Source of the DNA: Bradyrhizobium quebecense
GTDB taxonomy: Bacteria; Pseudomonadota; Alphaproteobacteria; Rhizobiales; Xanthobacteraceae
DNA: 64,000 nucleotides
Assembly (NCBI RefSeq): GCF_013373795.3
Contig: NZ_CP088022.1
Coordinates: 2,480,001-2,544,000, forward strand
Direction of reading: 5' to 3'
This document shows positions 9,316 through 18,589 of this stretch, piece after piece. The notes under the pieces were generated by a model that saw only the letters and a list, made by a program, of their open reading frames with translations, was not told the origin of the DNA and did not search any database. How positions within the stretch are numbered: position 1 is the first letter of the stretch; every line of letters begins with the position of its first letter. The translations under genes and the position numbers were made by a program.

Positions 9316-9709
9316 TCTCATTTGCGTCCCGCCGCAGCGCGTCCATGAAATCTGGCCGCGTGTCGAGGCGATGCTTGGACGCGCGGTGCTGCGCACCGAT
9401 CTCAGCCACACCGCCGACATTGCGCGTGATGTCCTCGAGGGGGATGGGCTGCTCTGGCTGGCCTGTGACGGCGAAAAGATCGAGGCCGCGGCGATTACGC
9501 TCCTGACGCGAACCGATCGGCATTTGGTCTGCCTGATTACCGCGCTCGGCGGCGAAAACCGGGAACGTTGGGTGCCGCTGCTCGAGCAAATCGAGGATTG
9601 GGCGAGGGCGGAAGGCGCCAAACGGCTGCGGCTGATGGGCCGCGCCGGCTGGGCGCGCGTGCTGAAAAACTACCACGTGTCGAACATCGTCATGGAAAGG
9701 GCGCTCTGA
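9299..9709 (+). CDS. GNAT-like phage protein (T7 gp13-like position)
   Basis: This 136-residue protein has the outline of a small GNAT fold: an acceptor strand region (LWLACDGEKIEAAAITLL), then a helix LEQIEDWARAEGAKRL and a final strand/helix with GWARVLKNYHVSNIVME. Phages of this kind often carry such a protein next to the ejection-protein genes; T7 gp13 is one known example. Catalysis is not evident because the acetyl-CoA binding loop is poorly conserved. The ATG overlaps the previous gene, and the stop overlaps the next start. Confidence 0.6.
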   Translation: MSALADLICVPPQRVHEIWPRVEAMLGRAVLRTDLSHTADIARDVLEGDGLLWLACDGEKIEAAAITLLTRTDRHLVCLITALGGENRERWVPLLEQIEDWARAEGAKRLRLMGRAGWARVLKNYHVSNIVMERAL

Positions 9710-10575
9710 TGGGCGGCAAGAGCAGCAGCACCACCACCCAATCGTCGTCGCTGTCGCCGTATAGCGGCGCATCTGGCGCACTGTCGGGCCTGCTCGGTGG
9801 CCTGACCAACCTGGCCGGCTCTGCCGGTAGCGCCACGCCGGCACAGACCGGCGCGCTCAACACGATCGAGGCGAACGCGAACAATAACCCGTTTGCTTCG
9901 CCGATGACGTCCGGAACGCTCGGGCTGCTCAATGGCGGCGGCGCGACGAAAAACGATGCTGCGATCAAGTCGAACCTCGGGATGCTGCAAAACGGCATCG
10001 TCGGGCAGACCGCGAGTGGCGCGAACATCGGCAACAATCCCGCGCTGAAAGCCCAGCTCGACCAAATCACCACGGACGTCACTAACCAGACGAACGGGGC
10101 ATGGGCCGCGGCCGGCCGCGACGGCTCGCCGGGCAACGCGCAGGCGCTCGGCCGCGGCGTCGCCTCGGGTATCGCCCCGGTGATCGCGCAACAGTACAAC
10201 ACGGACACGACCAACGCGCTCAACGCCGCGAACACGCTCTACGGCGCCGGCAACACGACCTACGGCATTCTGAACGCCAACAATGCGACGGCAAATCAGA
10301 ACTTCACCAACGGTGTAGGCACGGCCGGAACGGCGCTCGACAGCCAGAACTGGGGCGCAAACGCCACGCTCGCGGCGGAAGCCCAGCGGTTCGGAATTCC
10401 GGCCTCGCAGCTCACGACGTTGCTTGGCGCCGTCGCGCCGGTCGCCGCTCAGTTCGGCACGCAAAACGGCACGTCCAACACCGAAAGCCAGATGTCGGGT
10501 GCACAGCAGTTCGCGACGATCGCGAGCGGTCTCGGCTCGCTTTGGCCGAAGGGCAACATTTCTTTTGGGAGCTAA
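9709..10575 (+). CDS. Gly/Ala/Asn-rich ejection (internal virion) protein
   Basis: The start is the ATG at 9709, which overlaps the preceding TGA; the frame is also open upstream to 9568, but that part is a shadow of the GNAT-like gene. The 288-residue product begins MGGKSSSTTTQSSS and continues as low-complexity Gly/Ala/Asn/Thr sequence. This composition is typical of the small pilot/ejection proteins that leave the virion with the DNA. The assignment rests on composition and place. Confidence 0.6.
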   Translation: MGGKSSSTTTQSSSLSPYSGASGALSGLLGGLTNLAGSAGSATPAQTGALNTIEANANNNPFASPMTSGTLGLLNGGGATKNDAAIKSNLGMLQNGIVGQTASGANIGNNPALKAQLDQITTDVTNQTNGAWAAAGRDGSPGNAQALGRGVASGIAPVIAQQYNTDTTNALNAANTLYGAGNTTYGILNANNATANQNFTNGVGTAGTALDSQNWGANATLAAEAQRFGIPASQLTTLLGAVAPVAAQFGTQNGTSNTESQMSGAQQFATIASGLGSLWPKGNISFGS

Positions 10576-10579
10576 CTGA

Positions 10580-12094
10580 ATGCCGGGGCTTCTCGACCTT
10601 CTCACGGGGCAATCGGGCGTGTCGCCCTTTAGTGCGCTGTATCCTTCGCCGCTTTATGGCACGCTGCCGGTTGCGACCGGACAGGCGCCGAACGCGACCG
10701 ATGCGGCGGCCTATGGCGGCCTCGGCGTCGATCCTTCCGCGTTTGCGCTGCCGACGCCTCCTGTTGATCCGTTCTCGCGGCAGCAGCCGACGCCGACCGC
10801 GCCGGCCGATGGTTTCGGCAAGGGTGCCGTGCCGTTCAGCTTTGCCGGGCCTGGCTCGAACGTTGTCAAGCCGTCGCAGATCGTTGCGCCGCCGCCGGCC
10901 GCGCCACCTGTCGCCGCTGCTGCTCCCACGGATGCATCGTCGCGAAACCGCGCGCCGGATGACTATATCCCGGTCGGCAATTACCAAATGCCGGCATTCC
11001 GGGGTGGTGCGCCGGCTCCCGCCGCTGCCTCGGCGGACGACGAGGAAGGCGCGCCGGCAGCTGCTCCCGCTGCGCGCGCGCCGATCGCAGCTGCTCCCGC
11101 TGCGCGCGCGCCGATCGCAGCTGCTCCCGCTGCGCCGGCCGCGGCGCCGTTCTCGCTCGCCGGTGCTGGCTCTGGCCTCGGCGATCGGTTCATGAAGGCA
11201 ACGCGCGGTTTCCTCGGCAATCTGTCGTCTGGCCCGATTGGTGCGCTCGCCGGCGGCGCCGGCGCGCTGATCACCGGGCAGGAAACCGACCCTACCGCGA
11301 TTGCGCAAGGCAAACTGAACGCGACCGGGCAGGCGCTCATTGCCAAGGGCGCCACGGTCCCGGAAGTGCGCGCCGCGCTCGGTAATCCCGCTGTCATGAA
11401 GGCGCTGATTGACCAATATTACGGCAAGGATAAGTGGTCCGTGGTCCAGGTCGGCGAGGATGGCGACGGCCGCAAGCAGTTCATGCAGCAAAACCAGGTG
11501 GACGGCACGCTGCGGCCGATCGCCGGCGCGCCTGCGGGCGGCGGCGCGAGCGATATTGTCACCGGTCCGGACGGCAAGCCGATCCAGATCCCGCCGGGCG
11601 TCAATCGCAAGGAGTTCATCAAGCGGGTGTCCGAGACGGCGGCGGATGCTGCGACGGGCAAAGCCACGGAGGCGCAGGCCAAGGCGTCGTCGTTCGCCGC
11701 GCGCATGCAGCAGGCGGAAGGCATTTTGGGTGGCCTGCAAAATCAGGGCTTGAGCGCGGGGCAAAAGATCGCGGGCGAGATCCCGTTCGCCGGCAACTAC
11801 CTGCAATCGACCGATTATCAGAAGTACAAAACCGCGGCCTCGGCTTTCATCACCGCCATGCTGCGGCAGGAAAGCGGCGCGGCGATCAACAAGAGCGAGT
11901 TCGAGCGCTACGAAAAGGAAATGTTCCCGCAGCCTGGCGACGCGCCGGCGGTGGTGCAGCAAAAGGCGCAGATGCGCGCCGCGGCAATCCAGCAAATGCA
12001 GCGCGCGGCCGGGCCTGGCTACAAGCCGCCGACTGCGGCGGCGCCGGCGGCGAGCGGCAAGACCTCAAGCGGTGTTCCCTGGAGCGTGAACTAA
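10580..12094 (+). CDS. Pro/Ala-rich ejection-type protein with 10-residue repeats
   Basis: This 504-residue protein has a disordered, Pro/Ala-rich first third containing a tandem decapeptide repeat (AAAPAARAPI). An amphipathic helical C-terminal domain around LQSTDYQKYKTAASAFITAML and SGAAINKSEFERYEKEMFP (about residues 410-455) recurs in phage ejection proteins. It probably enters the cell ahead of the DNA and helps build the trans-envelope channel. The gene is directly followed by the large ejection gene (TAAATG). Confidence 0.65.
   Translation: MPGLLDLLTGQSGVSPFSALYPSPLYGTLPVATGQAPNATDAAAYGGLGVDPSAFALPTPPVDPFSRQQPTPTAPADGFGKGAVPFSFAGPGSNVVKPSQIVAPPPAAPPVAAAAPTDASSRNRAPDDYIPVGNYQMPAFRGGAPAPAAASADDEEGAPAAAPAARAPIAAAPAARAPIAAAPAAPAAAPFSLAGAGSGLGDRFMKATRGFLGNLSSGPIGALAGGAGALITGQETDPTAIAQGKLNATGQALIAKGATVPEVRAALGNPAVMKALIDQYYGKDKWSVVQVGEDGDGRKQFMQQNQVDGTLRPIAGAPAGGGASDIVTGPDGKPIQIPPGVNRKEFIKRVSETAADAATGKATEAQAKASSFAARMQQAEGILGGLQNQGLSAGQKIAGEIPFAGNYLQSTDYQKYKTAASAFITAMLRQESGAAINKSEFERYEKEMFPQPGDAPAVVQQKAQMRAAAIQQMQRAAGPGYKPPTAAAPAASGKTSSGVPWSVN
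11057..11135 (+). repeat. 30-bp in-frame tandem repeat, 2.6 copies
   Basis: Unit beginning GCAGCTGCTCCCGCTGCGCG, period 30 bases, with two identical full copies and a partial third (copies begin at 11057, 11087 and 11117). It encodes ten residues per unit (AAAPAARAPI) within the ejection-protein linker. Perfect identity, including silent positions, indicates recent slippage. Confidence 0.95.
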
Positions 12095-15000
12095 ATGGCT
12101 GTTCTCACGATCGGCGACAAGTCGGTGACGGTTGGCGATGAGTTCTTGAAGCTCTCGCCGGACCAGCAAAACGCGACCGTCGAGGAAATCGCTTCCTCGA
12201 TCGGCGCGAAGGCGCCGGCGCCGGCCGAACCGCCGGCGGCTCCCGTCACGCTCAACAACGTCGCGCGCTCGGCCGCGACCGGCGTCCCGATCCTGGGTGG
12301 TGCGCTGAACAAGCTCGATGCGGCGACGAACGCCGCGCTCGCGCCGCTGCTCAATCGGTTCTTTGATGAAAAGGACCAACTCCCGGAGGAAACGTTTCGG
12401 GAGCGTTACGCGCATTCGCTGCGCGACCAGGACGGCGCGGACAAGAAATTCGGGGCAGAGCACCCGGTTGTTGACACGGCCGCCCAACTCGCCGGCGGTC
12501 TGGCCTCGATGGCGCCGGCGGTCACGATGGCTCCAAAGGCGTTCGGAGTTACGGGCACCCTGCGGCAGATGGCGACGAATGGCGCAATTTCCGGCGCTGC
12601 TCTTTCTGGCGCTGATGCCGCGGTGCGCGGCGAGGATATTGCGCCGGCGGCCGGTGTTGGCGGCATCATCGGCGGCGCGGCCGGCCCGGTCGGGAAGGGC
12701 GTCGGCAAGGTGGTTGCCGCGGTCGCCGATCGCTTCAACCCGGCGGTGGTGACGCCTCGGAACGTCGTCAATGTCGGCGGCGTCGATGTGCCGCTGTCGC
12801 AGTCCCAAATCACGCAAAATCCTGCTCTTTCGGCGGAAGAGCAGGTTTTGCTTCGCGGCGGCCGCGGCGAGCCGGCCCAGCAGCGCGCGCAGTCGTTCAA
12901 GGAACTTCAAGACGAGCGGGTAGGGCAGGCGAGCGACCAAATCGCCGCCGGCCTCGATCTGACTGGCGCCGCGGCGCGCGCTACGCCACAGGAGGCCGCG
13001 GAGCGGATCGCCGCCGAATTGATCGCGCAGGAACAGGCGCAGCAAGCGGCTGCAGCTGGCGTGCACGCCGGGCCGATGTCGCCGGCGCAGCAAGGCGCCG
13101 ATATGGCGCGGTCCCTGGCGCCTGATGGGCAGTCGCGCGCGGCCTCGCCGATCGACGCTGGCGAAGTGCTCTCCGAACGCATGGCGGCGGCGCGCGACGC
13201 TGCAAAGGCGGACTATCGCGGGAAATATGCGGCGGTCGATGCTGCGCCGGGTGAATTTGCGCCGGGCTCGGCCGGCGGTTTCGGCAACGACGTTCAACAG
13301 GGCTTGCGCTCGGCGGCGGTATCGCTCGACCAGACCAACACGCCGAAGTCGCTGAACGCGCTTCGCGTCATTGATGAGCATTTGAACGGCGTGGCGCCGG
13401 GACAGCCTCGCGATTTGCCCGGCGTCTCGCCGACGCACGCGCAAGACGTCGCCGACATCCGCGCGAAGTTCGGCGATAACGTCGCGACGGCCTACGATCG
13501 GCAGAAAACGGCGGTCGCGCCGGCGGCGCCCGCTCCCGCGGCGCCAAAGGCGCAAAGCCTGCTCGAATTCATCGCGTCAAAGGGCGGTTTGGGGCCTGAT
13601 GCTGAGTTGGCGGCGATCGGCGGCGAGGGTCATACCGTCAACGTCGAGGGCGTCGGGCGCCGCAAGCTGGTTCGGCAAGGCGGCTGGCCGCTCGATTACG
13701 CGCGCGAGGCCGCGGAAGAGGCCGGCTATCTCAGCGGCAACCACAACGGAACGTCGACCGTTAGCGATCTGCTCGACGCGATCGACGCGGAAATGCGCGG
13801 CCAAAAGCGCTATCCGGCCGGGTTCGAGGGCCACATCGGCAAGCGCGAGGCCGTCGCGCGATCGGAGCGCGAACAGCACGAATTTGACGCGCACATGCGC
13901 GGCCTCGAGGACGATCTAAACGCCGCCGGTCATGGTGAATTGGGCGGCGAGGTCAGGCAACGCGCCGTCAAATTGATGTCAGAGCGGGGCATGGGCGCCG
14001 ATGACGCGGTAGAGCACGCTTTTCACCAACTGGAGCAAGAGGACGCTGCGCGCGCTGCGATGCGCCCCGCGGACTTCCCGGGCGATCGGGCGCCGGCCGC
14101 GGCGGCGCCGCAAGAGGCCGGCTCGGGCTTCACCATGCGGGACGTCGAACAGGTCCGAAAGCAGATTTCGACGCTGTACGGCGACGCGCGCCGCGCCATG
14201 CTCGGCGGGGGCTCGGGCTCGGATCTCCACGCGCTGGAGCATATCCGCGATCAATTCGACGCGCGGGTAGAAAAGATGCTCGCCGAAGGCAAGTTCTCTG
14301 GCGACGGGCCGGCGGTCTTGAAGATGCAGCAAGAGGCGCGCGCCGCGTTCGCGGACTACAAGGCGAAATTTGCAAAGCGCGGTCCTGGCGACACGATCGG
14401 CGCGGCGGTTGAAAAAATTCTGGGGAAATTCTCCGACACGCGCGCAACGCCGGACGAGGTTGCCAAGCTGGCCTATGGTTCGGCGAGCTCGCCGGGCGGT
14501 CAAATGCCGGTGCAGATTGCCCAGCGGATCGAAAGCATTTTCGGCCGCAACTCGGCGGAATTCGGCGCCTATAAGCAGGGCCTTTTCGCGCATCTGCGCG
14601 CGGGCGAGCCGGAAGTAGCCGCGGAGCGAATTCGCACCTTCCTGGACGGCAAAGGCCGCTTGCTCGCGCAAACGGTGCTGTCGCCGGCGGAACGCGCCTC
14701 GCTCGGCCGCTATGCCGACCGGCTCGCCGGCCTCGCGCCAAAGCCGGCCGAACCTGGCGCGGTCGCTGCGGTTCTGCGGCGTTACAGCGGCGCCGATGGC
14801 GGGCCGCCGGCCTCGGCTAACAAGATCATCAACGACCTGATGGGCGCGACCGGGAAGGGCAACGGCGTCAACGCGCCGCTGATCGCCTCGGCGCTGAAAC
14901 AGCGGCTCTCGCCGGAAGGCTGGACGTCGCTACGTCAGGGCGTGTGGGAAAAGCTCACGAACGCCGGCGAGGGGAAAATTCAGTACGAGGCGCAAGCGCT

Positions 15001-15421
15001 GTCGCAACGGCTGCATGAATTCTTGAACGGCTCGGGCTCGCAGCTCGCCGGCGTGCTCTACACCGACCAGGAACGCGCGCTGATGAAACAGCTTGCGGCC
15101 GTCTACAAGCAGATGATCCCCGTCAAGGGCACCACGAACCCGTCGGGCACGGCGCCGATGCTGGCAAGGATCGCGAATGGTGCGCGATCGTCGCTGCTGC
15201 CGCTGCTCGGCTTCAACGCTGGCGGCCTTCCTGGCGCGGCTGTGGCGCTCGGCGTCGACAAGGGTTTGGGCAAGCTCGCGAACGCGAACCAGGCGCGCAA
15301 GGCTACGGAGCTGTTTTTCGGCGAGCAGCCGCGGCGCGCGGTGGATCCGCGGTTTGCGCGAGGTGCGGGACTACTCTCTCAAGGCTCGCTACCGGCGATC
15401 AATCACGGGCGCTCGCGCTGA
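12095..15421 (+). CDS. Large ejection (internal virion) protein
   Basis: This 1108-residue protein is the longest of region 1, starting at the ATG that touches the previous stop. Residues 130-220 are Gly/Ala-rich and semi-hydrophobic, suited to membrane insertion. The central 600 residues are helical and charged, and a second Gly/Ala segment lies near the C-terminus (LLPLLGFNAGGLPGAAVAL). Very long late proteins beside nozzle genes in podoviruses form the ejectosome. I see no convincing catalytic motif, so a peptidoglycan-cutting role is assigned to the next gene instead. Confidence 0.65.
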   Translation: MAVLTIGDKSVTVGDEFLKLSPDQQNATVEEIASSIGAKAPAPAEPPAAPVTLNNVARSAATGVPILGGALNKLDAATNAALAPLLNRFFDEKDQLPEETFRERYAHSLRDQDGADKKFGAEHPVVDTAAQLAGGLASMAPAVTMAPKAFGVTGTLRQMATNGAISGAALSGADAAVRGEDIAPAAGVGGIIGGAAGPVGKGVGKVVAAVADRFNPAVVTPRNVVNVGGVDVPLSQSQITQNPALSAEEQVLLRGGRGEPAQQRAQSFKELQDERVGQASDQIAAGLDLTGAAARATPQEAAERIAAELIAQEQAQQAAAAGVHAGPMSPAQQGADMARSLAPDGQSRAASPIDAGEVLSERMAAARDAAKADYRGKYAAVDAAPGEFAPGSAGGFGNDVQQGLRSAAVSLDQTNTPKSLNALRVIDEHLNGVAPGQPRDLPGVSPTHAQDVADIRAKFGDNVATAYDRQKTAVAPAAPAPAAPKAQSLLEFIASKGGLGPDAELAAIGGEGHTVNVEGVGRRKLVRQGGWPLDYAREAAEEAGYLSGNHNGTSTVSDLLDAIDAEMRGQKRYPAGFEGHIGKREAVARSEREQHEFDAHMRGLEDDLNAAGHGELGGEVRQRAVKLMSERGMGADDAVEHAFHQLEQEDAARAAMRPADFPGDRAPAAAAPQEAGSGFTMRDVEQVRKQISTLYGDARRAMLGGGSGSDLHALEHIRDQFDARVEKMLAEGKFSGDGPAVLKMQQEARAAFADYKAKFAKRGPGDTIGAAVEKILGKFSDTRATPDEVAKLAYGSASSPGGQMPVQIAQRIESIFGRNSAEFGAYKQGLFAHLRAGEPEVAAERIRTFLDGKGRLLAQTVLSPAERASLGRYADRLAGLAPKPAEPGAVAAVLRRYSGADGGPPASANKIINDLMGATGKGNGVNAPLIASALKQRLSPEGWTSLRQGVWEKLTNAGEGKIQYEAQALSQRLHEFLNGSGSQLAGVLYTDQERALMKQLAAVYKQMIPVKGTTNPSGTAPMLARIANGARSSLLPLLGFNAGGLPGAAVALGVDKGLGKLANANQARKATELFFGEQPRRAVDPRFARGAGLLSQGSLPAINHGRSR

Positions 15422-15576
15422 CGCTGGTCGACCAGATGCGCGGCAAAGATCATGGCGCCAATTGTCGCTAACGCGCCGATGATACCGAAGTTGTCGACAA
15501 TGCCGTGAGCGGCGAACCGTACGCCGGTCATGACGACGGCAAAAAGAGCGATGCAGGCAAGTAATCTGGGGCGCAA
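15403..15576 (-). CDS. Possible small two-helix membrane protein, antisense to the operon
   Basis: A frame on the reverse strand fills the 155-base gap between the ejection and transglycosylase genes. A TTG at 15576 would give 57 residues; an ATG at 15531 would give 42. The product contains two hydrophobic stretches (RLLACIALFAVVMTGV and FGIIGALATIGAMIFAA) and a basic C-terminus. It overlaps the ejection gene end by 19 bases. It could be a regulator of lysis or exclusion, or chance; codon content looks protein-like. Confidence 0.35.
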   Translation of the reverse strand: MRPRLLACIALFAVVMTGVRFAAHGIVDNFGIIGALATIGAMIFAAHLVDQRQRERP

Positions 15577-16278
15577 ATGGACCTCGTTAATCAGATTGTT
15601 GGCGTTGAAAGCGGCGGCGACGCGAACGCGCGAAACCCGAATTCTTCCGCGGCAGGGCCCGGGCAATTCATCGACGGCACCTGGCTTGACATGCTGGCGA
15701 AGCATCGGCCGGACCTCACCGGCTCACGCGATGAACTGCTAGCGCTCAAGACAGACCCGGCCCTCTCTCGCGAAATGACGGCGGCATACGCCGCTGACAA
15801 TGGCGGGATTCTAAAGGGTGCCGGACTTCCTGTCACGCCCGGAACGCAATACCTCGCGCATTTTGCCGGGCCTCAAGGGGCGGTCGGGATCTTGAGCGCC
15901 GACCCGTCGACACCGGCCGGCGCGGTGCTCGGCGCCAAGGTGGTCAAGGCAAATCCGTTCGTCGCCAACATGTCGGCCGGCGATCTTGCCGCCTGGGCAG
16001 ACCGCAAGATGGGCGGGAAGGGTACGGCGCCCATGTCGATGGCTGGGCCGGCGGTGGCCAGCCCGAGCCCGGCCGCCGCTCCCGCCGGCGCGCAAGCATC
16101 CGCCGCGCCGGCGGCGCCGGCTCAATCGTCGCCGGCGGTGCAAATCACTGGCTCGGGATCGGCCGCGCCAGCGGTGAACCTCGCGCAGCTCACGGCAGTC
16201 CCGCAGGTTACAAATCTCTTGCCGGCACGCCCTAACGTCTACGGCCTAAAGCTCGCGCCGTTTTCGTTTAGGGGATGA
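15577..16278 (+). CDS. Virion-associated lytic transglycosylase (SLT-like)
   Basis: This 233-residue protein begins with a lytic transglycosylase signature: VGVESGGDANARNPNS, where Glu11 is the expected catalytic acid followed by Ser. GPGQFIDGTWLDML and later AYLAHFAG-like segments follow. It would cut peptidoglycan during DNA ejection. The C-terminal 90 residues are an Ala/Pro-rich linker. It lies just after the large ejection protein, the usual place for such an enzyme. Confidence 0.75.
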   Translation: MDLVNQIVGVESGGDANARNPNSSAAGPGQFIDGTWLDMLAKHRPDLTGSRDELLALKTDPALSREMTAAYAADNGGILKGAGLPVTPGTQYLAHFAGPQGAVGILSADPSTPAGAVLGAKVVKANPFVANMSAGDLAAWADRKMGGKGTAPMSMAGPAVASPSPAAAPAGAQASAAPAAPAQSSPAVQITGSGSAAPAVNLAQLTAVPQVTNLLPARPNVYGLKLAPFSFRG

Positions 16279-16281
16279 GGA

Positions 16282-17286
16282 ATGACGTTTTGGAAGTGGA
16301 GCCGTACCGCAGGGGCGAATGCGACGGCCGATAGCACTTGCCCGTTTCCAGAGGGTATGGCGCCCTCGGCGCTGAACGACGGCACGCGCGGCATGATGGC
16401 CGCTGCGGCGAAGTACCGCGACGACATGGCCGGCGCGATTATCACTACCGGGACGCAGAATGCCTACGCGGTCTCGAGCTATCAGGGCTTTGATAGCTTC
16501 GCGCACATGGACGGCGTCGCCATCGCATTCACGCCTCACGCGACGAACGGCGCAACCGTAACCCTCAACGTCGATGCCCTCGGAGCGAAGCCGCTGCGCA
16601 CGTCGCCCGGGTCCGAGTTGCTTCAAGGCGTGCTCATCCAAGGGACGCCCTACGTTGCCCTCTACAACAACACGGATGGGGCGTTCTATCTTCGCGGGTT
16701 CATGGGAAACCCGTACAACATTCCGCTTGCGGCTGGCATGGACTATTGGGGCTTTTCGGCGCCGAACAGCGCATTCGCTTTTCCGATCGGGCAGGCCGTT
16801 TCTCGCACTACCTATGCGTCGCTCTTTTCGCTGGTCGGAACGACTTTCGGCGGAGGTGATGGTTCGACCACGTTCAATTTGCCCGACAAGCGCGGGCGCG
16901 CCTCTGTTGCAGCTGATGCCGGCGCTGGCCGGATTAGTGGAGCTGGGTTCAACTCGGTCGGTATCAGCGGCGTTGGTGGTTTGGAAAGTGTTACGTTGAC
17001 TGCCACCCAGATCCCGGTGATTACGTCGGTAAACCCGAGCGCGATCGGAGTTAACGTCACCACCAACCAAAAGGTTGTGAACGGCGTCAATCAGGGGTCG
17101 GCAGCAGCGGGCGGGACGCAGGTTACGGCCGCAGACCCGGGCTCGGGGGGCGCGCTTAGCCAAGTCGCGGCAAGTGGCAACCTCGCTCCGGGCGCTGTAG
17201 CGGTGACGTCGAATAATACCGGCGGCAGCTCGCATCTGAACGTCCAGCCGTCGATCGTCTGCAACTACATCATCAGGATTATCTAG
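16282..17286 (+). CDS. Tail fibre with phage collar domain
   Basis: This 334-residue protein has an N-terminal virion-binding part and a collar domain near residues 155-215, with the recognisable pattern SLVGTTFGGGDGSTTFNLPDKRG (shared with phage tail-collar and microcystin-dependent-protein families). The C-terminus is a Ser/Gly/Ala beta-rich tip ending IVCNYIIRII, the usual collar-protein ending. It probably binds the host surface. An O-antigen polymerase-like gene follows directly, which fits a receptor-related context. Confidence 0.8.
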   Translation: MTFWKWSRTAGANATADSTCPFPEGMAPSALNDGTRGMMAAAAKYRDDMAGAIITTGTQNAYAVSSYQGFDSFAHMDGVAIAFTPHATNGATVTLNVDALGAKPLRTSPGSELLQGVLIQGTPYVALYNNTDGAFYLRGFMGNPYNIPLAAGMDYWGFSAPNSAFAFPIGQAVSRTTYASLFSLVGTTFGGGDGSTTFNLPDKRGRASVAADAGAGRISGAGFNSVGISGVGGLESVTLTATQIPVITSVNPSAIGVNVTTNQKVVNGVNQGSAAAGGTQVTAADPGSGGALSQVAASGNLAPGAVAVTSNNTGGSSHLNVQPSIVCNYIIRII

Positions 17287-17370
17287 GACACCTATCAACC
17301 AAAGAAGCGATTGACTTGGCCGAACTTAAACCTTTAGTTGAGTTTCGGAATATTGCGGTCAAGTTTTGAA

Positions 17371-18519
17371 ATGTCGCGGTTGAATTGGATTTTTCTCGCT
17401 CTGTTTCTGGGGCAGTTGCCGATCTTGGTGCTAGCTCATGGTTTTGGGGCAGGTTCCGGGGTCTCAGCCGTCTATATGATCGGGGCGTTGGCTTTGCTGC
17501 TGATGAGCGGCAATTGGCGCGGGTTGACGCTGCTCCCGGCGGATCTCGCGTTCCTTGTTTTTGCAGCCGCGATTGGGTGCTCAACCTGGGGTAACGGGTT
17601 AACGGCGCCTCTGAAAGAGTACGTTCTGCTCGGCCTCTCCCTTGGGGCTTACGTGGCCGGGCGAACATTTCCACTGGAAACCCCCGATCGTTGGTTCCGT
17701 GCGCCCTTGTTGCTGGTCCTGGTGGTCGGAAGCATCTTAGTCGCGAACGCGCTGATTGTGCAGTGGAACGACCGCCATGGGAAGCCGCTCCTGTTCGACA
17801 AATTCGACGCTGCGCCCGTTCAGTTCATGACATGCGCAGCATTCTTGTTGTTTGCAGCCATAAACGGAAGGCTAAGCCGAGCTGAGGCGGTAATCATACT
17901 TGGGCTGTGTTCGATCTCGCTCATGATCTTTGCGGCCTCGCAGGTGCGATTTGCCTTTGTGGCAATGACGGTCGCTATTGTTCTCGGCCGATCATCGAAA
18001 ATTTCACGCCCTGTGATGTTCTGCGGGGCCGTGCTTCTTGCGTTTGCGATACTCGGGCTCGTCGTCCGTTGGCACACCACATTAGCATACCTTCAACAAC
18101 TGGTGGGCGCTGCCGGCTGTGATGGCGATAGCTCAATTGGAATTCGCAAGCAGCTCTACGTTGATGCGTTCGGGCTGCTGCCATCTTCTGGATGGTTTGG
18201 CCGCGGCTTGGACGCTTTTATGAGCCATTCTTGCGTGCAGGCTACGGAAGTCCACAATTCGATCCTGCAGGCTGTCATTGAGTTCGGCTGGGTAGGCGGC
18301 GCGGCTTTCGCCGTGCTGATTTTTGGCAGTCTGGCGGTGCGCTCGCCGTTTGTATTGACCGGGCTTTTGTTCGAGCTTGCCATTTCGATGGCGTACGGCC
18401 GCATCAGTCGTGACGGGGCCCTTCTATTCTTCGTCGGGTATGCCGTTCAATTTGCTTCCCGTCCCGCCACGGCGCCCGTCGCCGACGCTGAGTATCGGGC
18501 GGTCCAGACCGCCCAGTAA
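17371..18519 (+). CDS. O-antigen polymerase/ligase-like membrane protein (Wzy family)
   Basis: The ATG at 17371 gives 382 residues; a TTG at 17338 is in frame but lies in non-coding-looking sequence. The protein has about ten hydrophobic helices and a large loop (about residues 240-300) with the Wzy_C-type motif EVHNSILQAVIEFGWVGG (His295-Asn296). Such enzymes polymerise or ligate O-antigen units at the inner membrane. Inside a prophage and next to the tail fibre it looks like a lysogenic-conversion gene that alters the phage receptor; that is inference. Its DNA is less GC-rich than the structural genes. Confidence 0.7.
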   Translation: MSRLNWIFLALFLGQLPILVLAHGFGAGSGVSAVYMIGALALLLMSGNWRGLTLLPADLAFLVFAAAIGCSTWGNGLTAPLKEYVLLGLSLGAYVAGRTFPLETPDRWFRAPLLLVLVVGSILVANALIVQWNDRHGKPLLFDKFDAAPVQFMTCAAFLLFAAINGRLSRAEAVIILGLCSISLMIFAASQVRFAFVAMTVAIVLGRSSKISRPVMFCGAVLLAFAILGLVVRWHTTLAYLQQLVGAAGCDGDSSIGIRKQLYVDAFGLLPSSGWFGRGLDAFMSHSCVQATEVHNSILQAVIEFGWVGGAAFAVLIFGSLAVRSPFVLTGLLFELAISMAYGRISRDGALLFFVGYAVQFASRPATAPVADAEYRAVQTAQ

Positions 18520-18589
18520 AAACATCCACTAACTGCGCCGCGGTAGCCCTTTTCCGATCGGGAATTCCTCGTTCGGAAAGGGGTGCCAT

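Noticed and set aside
10412..11995. 527-codon reverse frame with a repeated Arg/Ser segment
   Set aside because: Its repeat is simply the reverse reading of the 30-bp tandem repeat in the ejection gene; otherwise Arg-rich shadow.
12065..13555. 496-codon reverse frame opposite the large ejection gene
   Set aside because: Arg-rich shadow with no ribosome-binding site or recognisable domain.
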